NCBI RefSeq assembly: GCF_003351105.1
Contig: NZ_NKRG01000007.1
Span: forward strand, 1-64,000
Direction: 5' to 3'
DNA length: 64,000 nucleotides
Origin: Thermosipho africanus Ob7
GTDB lineage: Bacteria > Thermotogota > Thermotogae > Thermotogales > Fervidobacteriaceae
Shown here: piece by piece, positions 47,526-56,308 of the stretch
Layout: each line of letters begins with the position of its first letter
How positions within the stretch are numbered: the first letter of the stretch is position 1
Notes under the pieces: model-generated
What the model was told of the DNA's origin: nothing
Seen by the model: only the letters and a program-made list of their open reading frames with translations
The model's database searches: none
Made by a program: the position numbers and the translations under genes

Positions 47526-48536
47526 CTAAACTATTAGTTCTTCTCCTCCACCTCTTGCAATAACAATTTCTCCTGCTTCCTCAAGTCTTCTTACAACGTT
47601 AATAATTTTTTGTTGTGCTTCTTCAACATCTTTAATACGAACTGGCCCCATAAACTCTAGTTCGTCTTTTAATAATTGAGCTGCTCTCTTTGACATATTG
47701 TTGAATATCTTTTCTTTTAGTTCTTCAGAAGCTCCTTTTAGTGCTACAGCAAGGTCTCTTGTATCAACTTCACGCAAAACAAGTTGTACGGATCTATCAT
47801 CAAGTTTAAGCAGATCTTCAAAGACAAATAACCTTCTCCTAATCTCTTCTGCAAGCTCAGGTGATTCATAGCCGAGCTTTTCCATGATGGATTTTTCAGT
47901 GGCTCTATCGATGTTGTTGATAATTTCAGCAGCAGTATCTATACCGCCAACCTGACTTAATGTTTGAACACCAAGACCACTGAATTTCTTTTCAAGGTTC
48001 TTTTCAATCTCTCTAACAACATCAGGTGAAGCTCTATCAAGCAAAGCAATTCTTTTAACGACTTCTGCTTGAATTTTTTCTGGCAGTGCAGATAAAACTT
48101 TTGCTGCAAGTGGTGGATCTAAAAAGCTTAATACAAGAGCTATAGTTTGAGGATGTTCCGATTGCAAAAAGTTAACAACTTGCATGGGATCTGCAAGTCT
48201 CATAAACTCAAATGGTTTAACTTGCAGGTTAGAAACAAGTCTTTCTATTACTTTCATTGCCCTTTCTGGGCCAAATGCCTTTATGAGCATTTCTTTTGCA
48301 TATTCAATTCCACCTGATAGTAACATTTCACGAGCTTTTGAAAGTTCTTTAAATTCTTGTAAAACTTCTTGCTTTTCATCGTCTTTAACATTCCCTAAAT
48401 TTGCAATTTCTATTGTCAACTGTTCTACATCTGATTCGTCAAGATTTTTAAGTACATTTGCAGCATTTTCAGGCCCCATTAAAACAAGTAAAATAGCGGC
48501 TTTTCTTTTTCCAGGTATACTAGTTTTCTCGGCCAT
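47526..48536 (-). CDS. fliG: flagellar motor switch protein FliG
   Basis: The 336-residue protein has the FliG length and motifs: PGKRKAAILLVLMGPENAANVL at the N-terminus (FliF-binding), the central EHPQTIALVLSF region and the C-terminal torque segment (DDRSVQLVLREV) with conserved charged residues. FliG links the MS ring to stator torque. It follows fliF by 4 bp. Confidence 0.96.
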   Translation of the reverse strand: MAEKTSIPGKRKAAILLVLMGPENAANVLKNLDESDVEQLTIEIANLGNVKDDEKQEVLQEFKELSKAREMLLSGGIEYAKEMLIKAFGPERAMKVIERLVSNLQVKPFEFMRLADPMQVVNFLQSEHPQTIALVLSFLDPPLAAKVLSALPEKIQAEVVKRIALLDRASPDVVREIEKNLEKKFSGLGVQTLSQVGGIDTAAEIINNIDRATEKSIMEKLGYESPELAEEIRRRLFVFEDLLKLDDRSVQLVLREVDTRDLAVALKGASEELKEKIFNNMSKRAAQLLKDELEFMGPVRIKDVEEAQQKIINVVRRLEEAGEIVIARGGGEELIV

Positions 48537-48540
48537 ATGT

Positions 48541-50145
48541 TCACCCTCTTTCCGAAATCCAGATCTTTATTATAGATGCTACTTCTTCTGGTGATTTTAC
48601 TGCAAGTTGTTTTGCATAATTTCTAAGCTCTTCAATAACTTTTTGAGCTTCTGAAAGTATTTGTTCAGCTTCTTCGCCTGTTTTTTCTTCCATAACCTTT
48701 TGAACTTCTTCTTCAAGCATTTTATATCGTTGCAAGACGAGCTTTCTTGATTTTACTTTCTTTAATTGTAACAAGAATCCATATGTTCCAAAAAATACAA
48801 GAATTGTAGCAATTAAAAGTAAAGTTGCTTTGTAAAAAAACTCTTTTTGTTTTGTTTGTTGTTCTATTATTTTTGAAAATTCTTCTTCCATTTCTCTATT
48901 GAATGGAATAAATGCAAGAGAGTATGAAATTGCGGATGGGCTTGAATTTGCAGCTATACTTTTTTCTATAACATCTGAAACCATTTTATTTATTTCATCT
49001 TTTGAGATTTTGTTGAACACTGTTGAGGATGAATCTATAATAACGGAGAGTGATATGTTTTCTATCTCACCTTCGTTATTTTGAACAATGTTTTCAACTA
49101 TTTGATTTAGCTCATAATTTGTAATTTGATGATTTTTTTCATATAGGGTAATGTTTGAGCCTTCAATGCTTTGATAATATGTAGTTGGTATATTTGATTC
49201 AGTTCCAACTGGACCACCATCTGCAGGAGCAGTGGTACTTTTTTCACTTTCAGTTTCTTGGCTTCTGATAAGTCCTCCCTTTGGTGTGCTGTATGTAGTT
49301 ATTGTTTTTTCTGCCTTTTGCCAATTCAATTTTACATCCGGAATAACTTCTACTGTTCCAAAGCCAAACACTGTTTCAAGTGCAGGTTGAATCTTTTTTT
49401 TGTAGTAACTTTCTAATTGCATTTTTAACTCCACTTTTGTTGAAGCAGCAACTGTATTATCATCGAAGTTTACTAAATCACTTAAAGCCCGTCCATAGTT
49501 GTCAACAACCTTAACATTTTCAGGCTTCAAGCCTTCTACTGCACCAGTCAAAAGGTAGATGATTCCTTTGATTTGTTCTTTTGAAAGAGTAACACCTGGA
49601 TCAAGTACTAACTGGACAGAGGCTCTTGTTTCTGCCATTTCACCACGAACATAGTATGTATATTTTGGCAAAGTAAGGTGTACCCTTGCAAATTTTACTC
49701 CATTGATTGTTGCAATTGTCCTTTCTAATTCACCTTGTAATGCTCTCTGATAGTTTACTTGTTTGTCAAAGCTTGTGGCACCAAAACTACTTTGGTCAAG
49801 TAATTCAAATCCTTTGGATGAAGAACCCAAAGCCCCGCTAGATGCTAGTTTCATTCTTACTTCGTATACGTTATAAGATGATGGAATAAATATTCTATTT
49901 CCAGCCTCTACTTTGTAAGGTATTCCTTGTGATTCAAGCTGCTGAATGATAGCTCCAGCATCTGTTTCGTTATTGGCTGAGATTAAGAGAACATACTTTG
50001 GAGCATTTAATATTACTGTTAAAACTACTGCAATTAAAATTGCCACTAAAAGTGAAAGCATAGTAATTTTTTGATTCTTTTTTAAACCTTTCCAAAAATC
50101 AGGAAACTTAGAAAATGAATCTAAAAATTTTCTAAACCATTCCAA
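48541..50145 (-). CDS. fliF: flagellar MS-ring protein FliF
   Basis: The 534-residue protein has an N-terminal membrane helix (about 25-47), ring-building domains (YNVYEVRMKLASSGALGSS, ARVHLTLPKYT) and a second membrane helix (about 435-455), with a C-terminal tail that binds FliG. The start is a TTG at 50145, six bases after GAGGTG. It is the base of the flagellar export apparatus and rotor. Confidence 0.96.
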   Translation of the reverse strand: MEWFRKFLDSFSKFPDFWKGLKKNQKITMLSLLVAILIAVVLTVILNAPKYVLLISANNETDAGAIIQQLESQGIPYKVEAGNRIFIPSSYNVYEVRMKLASSGALGSSSKGFELLDQSSFGATSFDKQVNYQRALQGELERTIATINGVKFARVHLTLPKYTYYVRGEMAETRASVQLVLDPGVTLSKEQIKGIIYLLTGAVEGLKPENVKVVDNYGRALSDLVNFDDNTVAASTKVELKMQLESYYKKKIQPALETVFGFGTVEVIPDVKLNWQKAEKTITTYSTPKGGLIRSQETESEKSTTAPADGGPVGTESNIPTTYYQSIEGSNITLYEKNHQITNYELNQIVENIVQNNEGEIENISLSVIIDSSSTVFNKISKDEINKMVSDVIEKSIAANSSPSAISYSLAFIPFNREMEEEFSKIIEQQTKQKEFFYKATLLLIATILVFFGTYGFLLQLKKVKSRKLVLQRYKMLEEEVQKVMEEKTGEEAEQILSEAQKVIEELRNYAKQLAVKSPEEVASIIKIWISERG

Positions 50146-50156
50146 CTTAAATCACC

Positions 50157-51131
50157 TCATATTGTTATACTAAGGAATAAATTATCATACTCTGGTTCGA
50201 ATCCAAAGTTTATCCTCCAGTATTTATTTCCATACCCTATAGAGATAAAAAAGTTACTTAAACTAAATCCTTTTGAAAAATCGTAGTATATCTCGTAGCT
50301 TTCACCTATAGGTCTAAAATGAGAATAGCCAATTATTGGGCCAATGGATATATCATTTTCATAATTTAAATTATACCCCAAATTATATCCAATTACAAAA
50401 GAATCAAAGTGATTTATTCTAATGTAGGATTTTGTCCCCAATTCAATTGAGAAATAACCTTTTCTAAAATGAATATTTGAAGAAATATCAAAATAAACTA
50501 TTCCTAAATAATCAAAAATGCCACCAAAAGAAAAAGCAGTGTAAGTTTGACTGGAATTTTCTGTGAGCGTTCCTTGTAAATATAAAACGTATCGGTCGTA
50601 TAAATAAGACTTTCTACTCACAGTTCTTGAAGCAGAAATTACTTTGTTTGCATATGCATTGCCTTGCTCTATATATTTTCCTTTTTTGTAATTTGTCTCA
50701 CCTATGTTATATATAGCCAATACTTTATAGATATCGTTGTATTTTTGATAATAGTATCTTATCATCCTATCTGCACCCAGGAGTGCTTGCTGAGGATTCC
50801 ATGCGTTGAATACTCCATAATCAATTGCGGCATCAGCTTTGAATTGAGCTACTCCCATTGCACCTACGTTAGAAAGTGCATGTATATTAAAACCAGACTC
50901 AATATATGCAAGTCCTTTTACTATTTCAGGGAATCTCATGGTTTCAGTAAAGTTATCAAATGAAACAATTTTGTAAACAAAGGGATTATATATGGAAATT
51001 TTACCACCTTTGTTATAAAATTGTAATTGTAGACCAACGTTGGATTTTGTTATATAATTTAAAGGATCAAATAAAAAAGATAAAGTTATTGTTGAGATAA
51101 ATAAAATGACCAGAAAAAATATTTTCTTCAT
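50157..51131 (-). CDS. exported lytic transglycosylase (SLT) fused to a beta-barrel-like domain
   Basis: The protein has about 324 residues. A signal peptide (MKKIFFLVILFISTITLS) precedes an SLT domain (about 65-170) with catalytic glutamate in YIESGFN, then GAMGVAQF and YNIGETNY. The last about 140 residues are aromatic-rich strands without helices, like a small outer-membrane beta-barrel. The ATG at 51131 follows GGGAGGGAA by four bases; an upstream in-frame ATG at 51146 lies in that site. It starts the minus-strand gene run containing fliF and fliG, so it may clear the wall for flagellar assembly. The fusion is unusual. Confidence 0.78.
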   Translation of the reverse strand: MKKIFFLVILFISTITLSFLFDPLNYITKSNVGLQLQFYNKGGKISIYNPFVYKIVSFDNFTETMRFPEIVKGLAYIESGFNIHALSNVGAMGVAQFKADAAIDYGVFNAWNPQQALLGADRMIRYYYQKYNDIYKVLAIYNIGETNYKKGKYIEQGNAYANKVISASRTVSRKSYLYDRYVLYLQGTLTENSSQTYTAFSFGGIFDYLGIVYFDISSNIHFRKGYFSIELGTKSYIRINHFDSFVIGYNLGYNLNYENDISIGPIIGYSHFRPIGESYEIYYDFSKGFSLSNFFISIGYGNKYWRINFGFEPEYDNLFLSITI

Positions 51132-51144
51132 ACACTTCCCTCCC

Positions 51145-51154
51145 ATTATATAAT
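51145..51154. promoter_or_regulatory. back-to-back -10 boxes of the divergent SLT and DUF177 genes
   Basis: ATTATATAAT (51145-51154) contains TATAAT on the plus strand (51149-51154) and TATAAT on the minus strand (51150-51145). The region between the two divergent starts is only 54 bp. No convincing -35 box is visible on either side. Confidence 0.4.
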
Positions 51155-51185
51155 ACCATAAAAATGAAAAGATGAGGTGAATTAA

Positions 51186-51737
51186 ATGAAATGGAAAATA
51201 AAAATAAAGGATATAATTGCTAAAAAAAATGTTAAGATTGAGGACTATTATGAAAGTGAATACATTGAATTACACACAGGAACGTATAAAGTAATTGATA
51301 AAAGATTTAAAGTAAAAATTTCTATAGTTTTTACAGATGATACAATTGTAGTTGGAGGATATGTTTCCGGGAAAGTTGAAAGACCATGTGATAGATGTCT
51401 TGAAATGACTGTAATGCCTTTGGAAGGAACGATAGAGGCTGTGTATGACTTAAAAAATGAACCAAATTTTAAAAATTCTGAAATAGAAAATTTGAAAAAT
51501 GTGATATACTACAAAGGAGAAGAAATAGATCTTGAGGAAAGAATACTTGAAGCACTTGTTGTTAGTGCTCCTGATGTTTTTGTTTGCAAAGAAGATTGTA
51601 AAGGGTTATGCCCTTTCTGTGGTGAGAATTTGAATGAAAATCCAGATCATGTTTGCAAAGAAATGGAAGTATTTAATATAGATCCAAGATTTGAAAAGCT
51701 TTTAAAACTAAAAGAAGAAATGCAAAATAAGAATTGA
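51186..51737 (+). CDS. DUF177 (YceD) family protein
   Basis: The 183-residue protein carries the DUF177 signatures: a central PCDRCLE zinc-like motif, EEIDLEERILEALVVSAP and the C-terminal CKGLCPFCGENLNENPDHVC. Members precede rpmF and plsX in many bacteria and have been linked to 23S rRNA accumulation. It starts the rpmF-plsX-glmS gene row. Ribosome site GAGGTG, ATG at 51186. Confidence 0.92.
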   Translation: MKWKIKIKDIIAKKNVKIEDYYESEYIELHTGTYKVIDKRFKVKISIVFTDDTIVVGGYVSGKVERPCDRCLEMTVMPLEGTIEAVYDLKNEPNFKNSEIENLKNVIYYKGEEIDLEERILEALVVSAPDVFVCKEDCKGLCPFCGENLNENPDHVCKEMEVFNIDPRFEKLLKLKEEMQNKN

Positions 51738-51762
51738 TATAAATTAAAAGGGAGGGATTTAT

Positions 51763-51945
51763 ATGGCAGTACCTAAGCAAAAAAGGTCAAGAAGCAGAAC
51801 ACATCACAAGAGGGCAAAAATATACAGAGCATTTTCAGTTCCTGTTTCCGTATGTCCAAATTGTGGTGCACCAAAACTTCCTCACAGAGTTTGTTTAAAT
51901 TGTGGACATTACGGTAAAAAACAAGTATTTGAAGTTGCAGAATAA
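51763..51945 (+). CDS. rpmF: 50S ribosomal protein L32
   Basis: The 60-residue L32 has the typical AVPKQKRSRSRTHHKRA start and a four-cysteine zinc ribbon (CPNCGAPKLPHRVCLNCG). It sits between DUF177 and plsX as in many bacteria. Strong GGGAGGG ribosome site. Confidence 0.97.
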   Translation: MAVPKQKRSRSRTHHKRAKIYRAFSVPVSVCPNCGAPKLPHRVCLNCGHYGKKQVFEVAE

Positions 51946-51947
51946 TT

Positions 51948-52931
51948 ATGAAAAAAATAGCGATTGATTTAATGGGAGGAGATTATGCGCCAGCGGAAAT
52001 TTTAGCTGGTGCTCTTTCCTTTGCAAAAGAAAATGAAGATGTGGAACTTTATCTTGTAGGAATTGAAGAAAATTTTAAAGATGTGCAACTACCAAAAAAT
52101 TGTGTAAAGGTAGTAACCGACGATTTTTTGCCAATGGATGTAAAACCCACAGAAGCGGTTAGGCGAAGAAAAAGCACAATGTATGTTAGCTGTCAACTTG
52201 CTAGAGAAAAGAAAGTTGATGCAGTTGTTAGTGCTGGGAATACTGGTGCACTTTTGGCGTGCGCAACTTTTGTAGTAGGAAGAATTAAAGGAATTGAAAG
52301 GCCTACCCTTGCAGTACCAATTCCGACTAAGAATGATTTTTGTGTTTTAGCTGACGCAGGAGCAAATATAGATGTAAAACCTTCTAACCTTCTCCAGTTT
52401 GCCATTATGGGGGTTGAATATGCAAAGTTGCTTGGAAAAGATAATCCTACTATTGGGCTTTTGAATGTTGGAACGGAAGAAAATAAAGGAACGCAAAAAG
52501 AAAAAGAAGCATTCCAGATTTTAAAAGAAAGATTTGGTAATCAATTTGTTGGGAATGTTGAAGGGAACGATTTAAATGCAGGGAAAGTAGACGTTGTTGT
52601 TGCAGACGGTTTTCATGGAAATATAGCTATGAAAACCATGGAAGGTGCTGCAAAAATGATTACAGAACTTATAAAGTCTGAAGTAAAAAAGAATATAATA
52701 TCTGCCTTGGGTGCTCTTTTAATGAAACCTGTATTTAGTTCTTTGAAAAATAAACTTGATCCAAAAAAATATGGAGGAACATTCTTTATTGGTGTAGAGG
52801 GAGTAGTAGTAAAGGCCCATGGTAATTCAAATAGGACTGCTATATTTAACGCGTTAAAGGTTGCAAAAAAAGGAGTAGAGGAAAAACTTCCTTTGAAAAT
52901 TAAGGAGGCACTTTTAAAATGTGCGGAATAG
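51948..52931 (+). CDS. plsX: phosphate acyltransferase PlsX
   Basis: The 327-residue enzyme has the PlsX hallmarks IAIDLMGGDYAP, VSAGNTGALLA, LADAGAN and DGFHGNIAMKTMEG. It converts acyl-ACP to acyl-phosphate for phospholipid synthesis. The start follows the L32 stop by 2 bp, and its end overlaps glmS by 13 bp. The usual fatty-acid genes (fabD, fabG, acpP) do not follow; glmS does. Confidence 0.95.
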   Translation: MKKIAIDLMGGDYAPAEILAGALSFAKENEDVELYLVGIEENFKDVQLPKNCVKVVTDDFLPMDVKPTEAVRRRKSTMYVSCQLAREKKVDAVVSAGNTGALLACATFVVGRIKGIERPTLAVPIPTKNDFCVLADAGANIDVKPSNLLQFAIMGVEYAKLLGKDNPTIGLLNVGTEENKGTQKEKEAFQILKERFGNQFVGNVEGNDLNAGKVDVVVADGFHGNIAMKTMEGAAKMITELIKSEVKKNIISALGALLMKPVFSSLKNKLDPKKYGGTFFIGVEGVVVKAHGNSNRTAIFNALKVAKKGVEEKLPLKIKEALLKCAE

Positions 52932-54724
52932 TAGGAATAATTGGAACGGAATTTAGTATAAAAGAACTTGTTGATGATTTGCAAAAGTTAGAATATAGAG
53001 GTTATGACTCTGCAGGAATAGCTTTTTATAAAGATGGAAGTATTGTTATTCAAAAGGCTACCGGAAAAATATCAAATTTAAGAGATCAAATTACAAATTT
53101 TAACACTTCAGTTGGTATTGCTCATACTAGATGGGCGACACATGGAGCGCCTACTCATGAAAATGCCCATCCTCATACGGATTGTACTGGAAAAATTGCA
53201 ATTGTTCATAATGGAATAATAGAAAATTATGCAGAGATAAAAGAAGAGTTAAAGAGAAAGGGACATAAATTCAAATCAGAGACTGATACGGAAGTTATTG
53301 CACATTTGATTGAAGAAAATTTTGAAGGGGATCTCTATAAAGCAGTCTTAAAATCTGTGAAAATGCTTAAAGGTGCATATGCTATAGTTGTTATGCATTC
53401 TGACATGAAGGATACTTTAGTTGCAGCAAGAAAAGGAAGCCCTCTAGTATTGGGCAGGGCAGAAAATAAAGTTATTTTAGCTTCAGATGTTACACCAATT
53501 ATAAAATATACAAAAGACGTAGTTTTTTTAGAAGATGGGGATGTTGCACTGTTAAAAAATGGAGAGTATAAAATTACAGATGTAAATGGAAATATTGTTC
53601 TAAGAAAAGTTTATCATATTGATTGGGACGAAGCTTCTGCGGAAAAAGGTGGATACAAGCATTTCATGTTAAAAGAAATAAATGAAGAACCCGAAGCAAT
53701 AGAAAGTGCATTTGTAGGTAGAATTACTAATGAAGGCCCAATACTTACGGAATTAAAAGAGTTTAATTTAGAAAAAGTTGAAAAAATAAAACTTGTTGCT
53801 TGTGGAACAAGTTATCATGCTGGGCTTGTTTTCAAATATTTCTTAGAGAAGCATTCAAATATTGATGTAGAAGTTGATGTAGCATCAGAATTTAGATATA
53901 GAAACATACATATAGATGATAAAACGTTGGTAATTGCAATTTCTCAATCTGGTGAAACTGCAGATACTCTTGAATCTGTTAGACTTGTAAAATCAAAAGG
54001 AGCAAGAGTGGTTGCAATTTCTAATGTAGTAGGTTCTACCATTACCCGAGAAAGTGATGTTACAATTTTGATGAATGCTGGTCCAGAAATTGGTGTTGCT
54101 GCTACTAAAACTTATGTGAATCAACTTGTTGTTTTATACATTCTTGGAATGTATATTTTAAAAGAACAAAATATGTGGAATGATGAACTTGAAAAAGATT
54201 TCGAATTTTTGAAAAAAGCACCAGAAATTTTCAGAAAATTGTTGAACGATATAAACTTAGAAGAATATGCAGCATATTACAAAAATTACCATCATTTTAT
54301 GTACATAGGTCGCGGAATCAATTATCCATCTGCTTTAGAGGGCGCTTTAAAATTGAAAGAAATTAGTTATATTAATGCCACTGCATATCCTGCTGGTGAG
54401 TTAAAACATGGTCCAATTGCTTTGCTTGACCCAACATTTCCTGTTTTTGCTATTGCGCCTAAGGATAGATTGTTTGAAAAAACAAAAAGTAATATTGAAG
54501 AGTCAAAGGCAAGAAAGTCAAGAATAATTTCTGTAACTAATGAATCAAATAAGGATTTGGAAGGTATTTCGGATGACATAATTTATGTTCCAGATAGTCC
54601 GGAAGACATGTATCCGCTTACTATTTCTCCTGTTATACAGCTTTTTGCATATTTAATTGCTGATATGAGAGGTTATGATCCTGACAAACCAAGAAATCTT
54701 GCAAAGAGCGTTACTGTTGAATAA
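52919..54724 (+). CDS. glmS: glutamine--fructose-6-phosphate aminotransferase (isomerizing)
   Basis: The 601-residue enzyme has the N-terminal glutaminase (MCGIVGIIG with catalytic Cys2; RWATHGAP; NGIIENY) and two sugar-isomerase (SIS) domains (ACGTSYHAG, SQSGETADT, GPEIGVAATKTY). The C-terminus ends KPRNLAKSVTVE as in other GlmS. It makes glucosamine 6-phosphate, the entry to peptidoglycan amino sugars. Translation probably couples to plsX through the 13-bp overlap. A strong terminator follows. Confidence 0.97.
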   Translation: MCGIVGIIGTEFSIKELVDDLQKLEYRGYDSAGIAFYKDGSIVIQKATGKISNLRDQITNFNTSVGIAHTRWATHGAPTHENAHPHTDCTGKIAIVHNGIIENYAEIKEELKRKGHKFKSETDTEVIAHLIEENFEGDLYKAVLKSVKMLKGAYAIVVMHSDMKDTLVAARKGSPLVLGRAENKVILASDVTPIIKYTKDVVFLEDGDVALLKNGEYKITDVNGNIVLRKVYHIDWDEASAEKGGYKHFMLKEINEEPEAIESAFVGRITNEGPILTELKEFNLEKVEKIKLVACGTSYHAGLVFKYFLEKHSNIDVEVDVASEFRYRNIHIDDKTLVIAISQSGETADTLESVRLVKSKGARVVAISNVVGSTITRESDVTILMNAGPEIGVAATKTYVNQLVVLYILGMYILKEQNMWNDELEKDFEFLKKAPEIFRKLLNDINLEEYAAYYKNYHHFMYIGRGINYPSALEGALKLKEISYINATAYPAGELKHGPIALLDPTFPVFAIAPKDRLFEKTKSNIEESKARKSRIISVTNESNKDLEGISDDIIYVPDSPEDMYPLTISPVIQLFAYLIADMRGYDPDKPRNLAKSVTVE

Positions 54725-54780
54725 GCTTGAAAAGTAACAGGTAGCAAATATATGAGGAATTATTTTTTATTTTTAAATCA

Positions 54781-54820
54781 AAGCCCCCCAATAGTTTTAC
54801 TATCGGGGGGCTTGTTTTTG
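54781..54820. terminator. bidirectional terminator between glmS and the M16 peptidases
   Basis: AAGCCCCCC (54781-54789) pairs with GGGGGGCTT (54805-54813), with an inner ATAG/CTAT stem. A T-run follows on the plus strand. On the minus strand the sequence after the stem is also T-rich, fitting convergent termination. Confidence 0.85.
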
Positions 54821-56296
54821 TTATTTGTTTTCTATAACTTCATAATCTTTAATACCGTTATTTTCTAGATTTTCTATAATCTTTTCTTTATTTCCAACTA
54901 TGATAGTTACAAAGTTATTTGGATATGTAAATCTTGAGAATGCCTTTTGAACATCTTCAGCACTAAGGGAGTTATACATTTTTATAAATTCATTTATATA
55001 ATTTTCATTGATTTTCCTGATTTCTACATCAAATGCAACACTATCAAGAACAGTGATTTTGTCCTTATAAGCATTTGGGAATAATGCGTTATAAAGATTA
55101 ACTTCATTGAATAATTCTTCGGAAGTTAATGGTTCTTTATAATATTTTATATCTTCCATAATTTTCTTAACATCTTTTATTAAATCTGCTAATGCGTCAT
55201 ATCGTACAGTGGTTGTTACATAGAAATTTCCTAAGTAACTTCCGGTGGAAAAGCTTGAGTTAATTCCATAGACATAGCCTTTTTCAGTTCTTAACACTTT
55301 CATCAATCTAGATTTAAATGCACCACTACCATAAATTCTGTTTGCCATTAAAAATGCAACTCTATCGTATAGTTTATCTTTAAAGAATTCAAAGTTTGGA
55401 AATCTGTATCCCATTTTTATTTTTGCTTGGGTAGAGTCTTGTCTGTCAACAACTACAATTTTTGGAGTAGTTTTTAAAGAAGAATCATATACAAACAATG
55501 GTTCTGAAGATGCTGTATTTTTCCAATTTGCAAAGTATTTTTTTATTAATTCTTTTACATTATCGATTTCAAAATTTCCTGCTATTGAGATTATAATTCG
55601 GTTAGGGCTAATTGTTTTATAATAAAAGTTCCTAAGCTTTTCAGGAGTTAAAGAAGAAATGTTAGCATAAAGTAATTCCAAATTGTCTGAGAATGAGTAC
55701 GGATGATCTTTACCAAAAATGTTTATTGAATAGTACATATTTAATAAACCATCTTCCGTTGTATAACTTTGACCAATACTTTGTAGATATTCTTTAACTA
55801 TCCTTTCAAAATGACTTCCTTCAAATTGTGGTTCGATTAATTCAGATGCAAGAGCTTCAAAGAGAGCTTCTAAATCTTCTGAAAGGGAATTTGCAGAGAT
55901 AGTGTAATAATCGTTATTCGCAGAGAAAGAAATTTCTAAACCATTTAATTCTTTGAAATCAATTAATTCTGTCTCACTGAATTTTTTGGTAGCAGTATTC
56001 ATTATATCTAACATTACTGATGAATAACCAGCCGTTTCAATTGTTTCGTTCATTTTTCCAAACTTAATGTATCCTTTTATTTCAACAATAGGGAGAGTAG
56101 TATCTTTTGAGATGTAAAATACCATACCGTTATCCAATTGTACTCTTTCATATTCAGGTATTTCTATTGTAGGAATTTTATTTTTTGCACCAGCAAGTTT
56201 ATCGAATAATTCTTTAGAAAATTCAACTGCGAATAAATTAGCAGAGAAGGCAAGTATAATTAGTATATAAATTAGATTTTTAAATATTTTTTTCAT
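54821..56296 (-). CDS. exported M16 peptidase family protein, inactive-type subunit
   Basis: The 491-residue protein has a signal peptide (about 1-23) and two M16 domains. The HxxEH zinc motif is missing at its expected place (TAGYSSVMLDIMN), but the C-terminal domain keeps the substrate-binding FKSRLMKVLRTEKGYVYG with Arg and Tyr. It is the complementary, non-catalytic partner of the active M16 protein encoded just upstream, as in heterodimeric M16B peptidases. It acts in the periplasm or at the envelope. Confidence 0.85.
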   Translation of the reverse strand: MKKIFKNLIYILIILAFSANLFAVEFSKELFDKLAGAKNKIPTIEIPEYERVQLDNGMVFYISKDTTLPIVEIKGYIKFGKMNETIETAGYSSVMLDIMNTATKKFSETELIDFKELNGLEISFSANNDYYTISANSLSEDLEALFEALASELIEPQFEGSHFERIVKEYLQSIGQSYTTEDGLLNMYYSINIFGKDHPYSFSDNLELLYANISSLTPEKLRNFYYKTISPNRIIISIAGNFEIDNVKELIKKYFANWKNTASSEPLFVYDSSLKTTPKIVVVDRQDSTQAKIKMGYRFPNFEFFKDKLYDRVAFLMANRIYGSGAFKSRLMKVLRTEKGYVYGINSSFSTGSYLGNFYVTTTVRYDALADLIKDVKKIMEDIKYYKEPLTSEELFNEVNLYNALFPNAYKDKITVLDSVAFDVEIRKINENYINEFIKMYNSLSAEDVQKAFSRFTYPNNFVTIIVGNKEKIIENLENNGIKDYEVIENK

Positions 56297-56308
56297 TCTC
56301 TATCCCTC

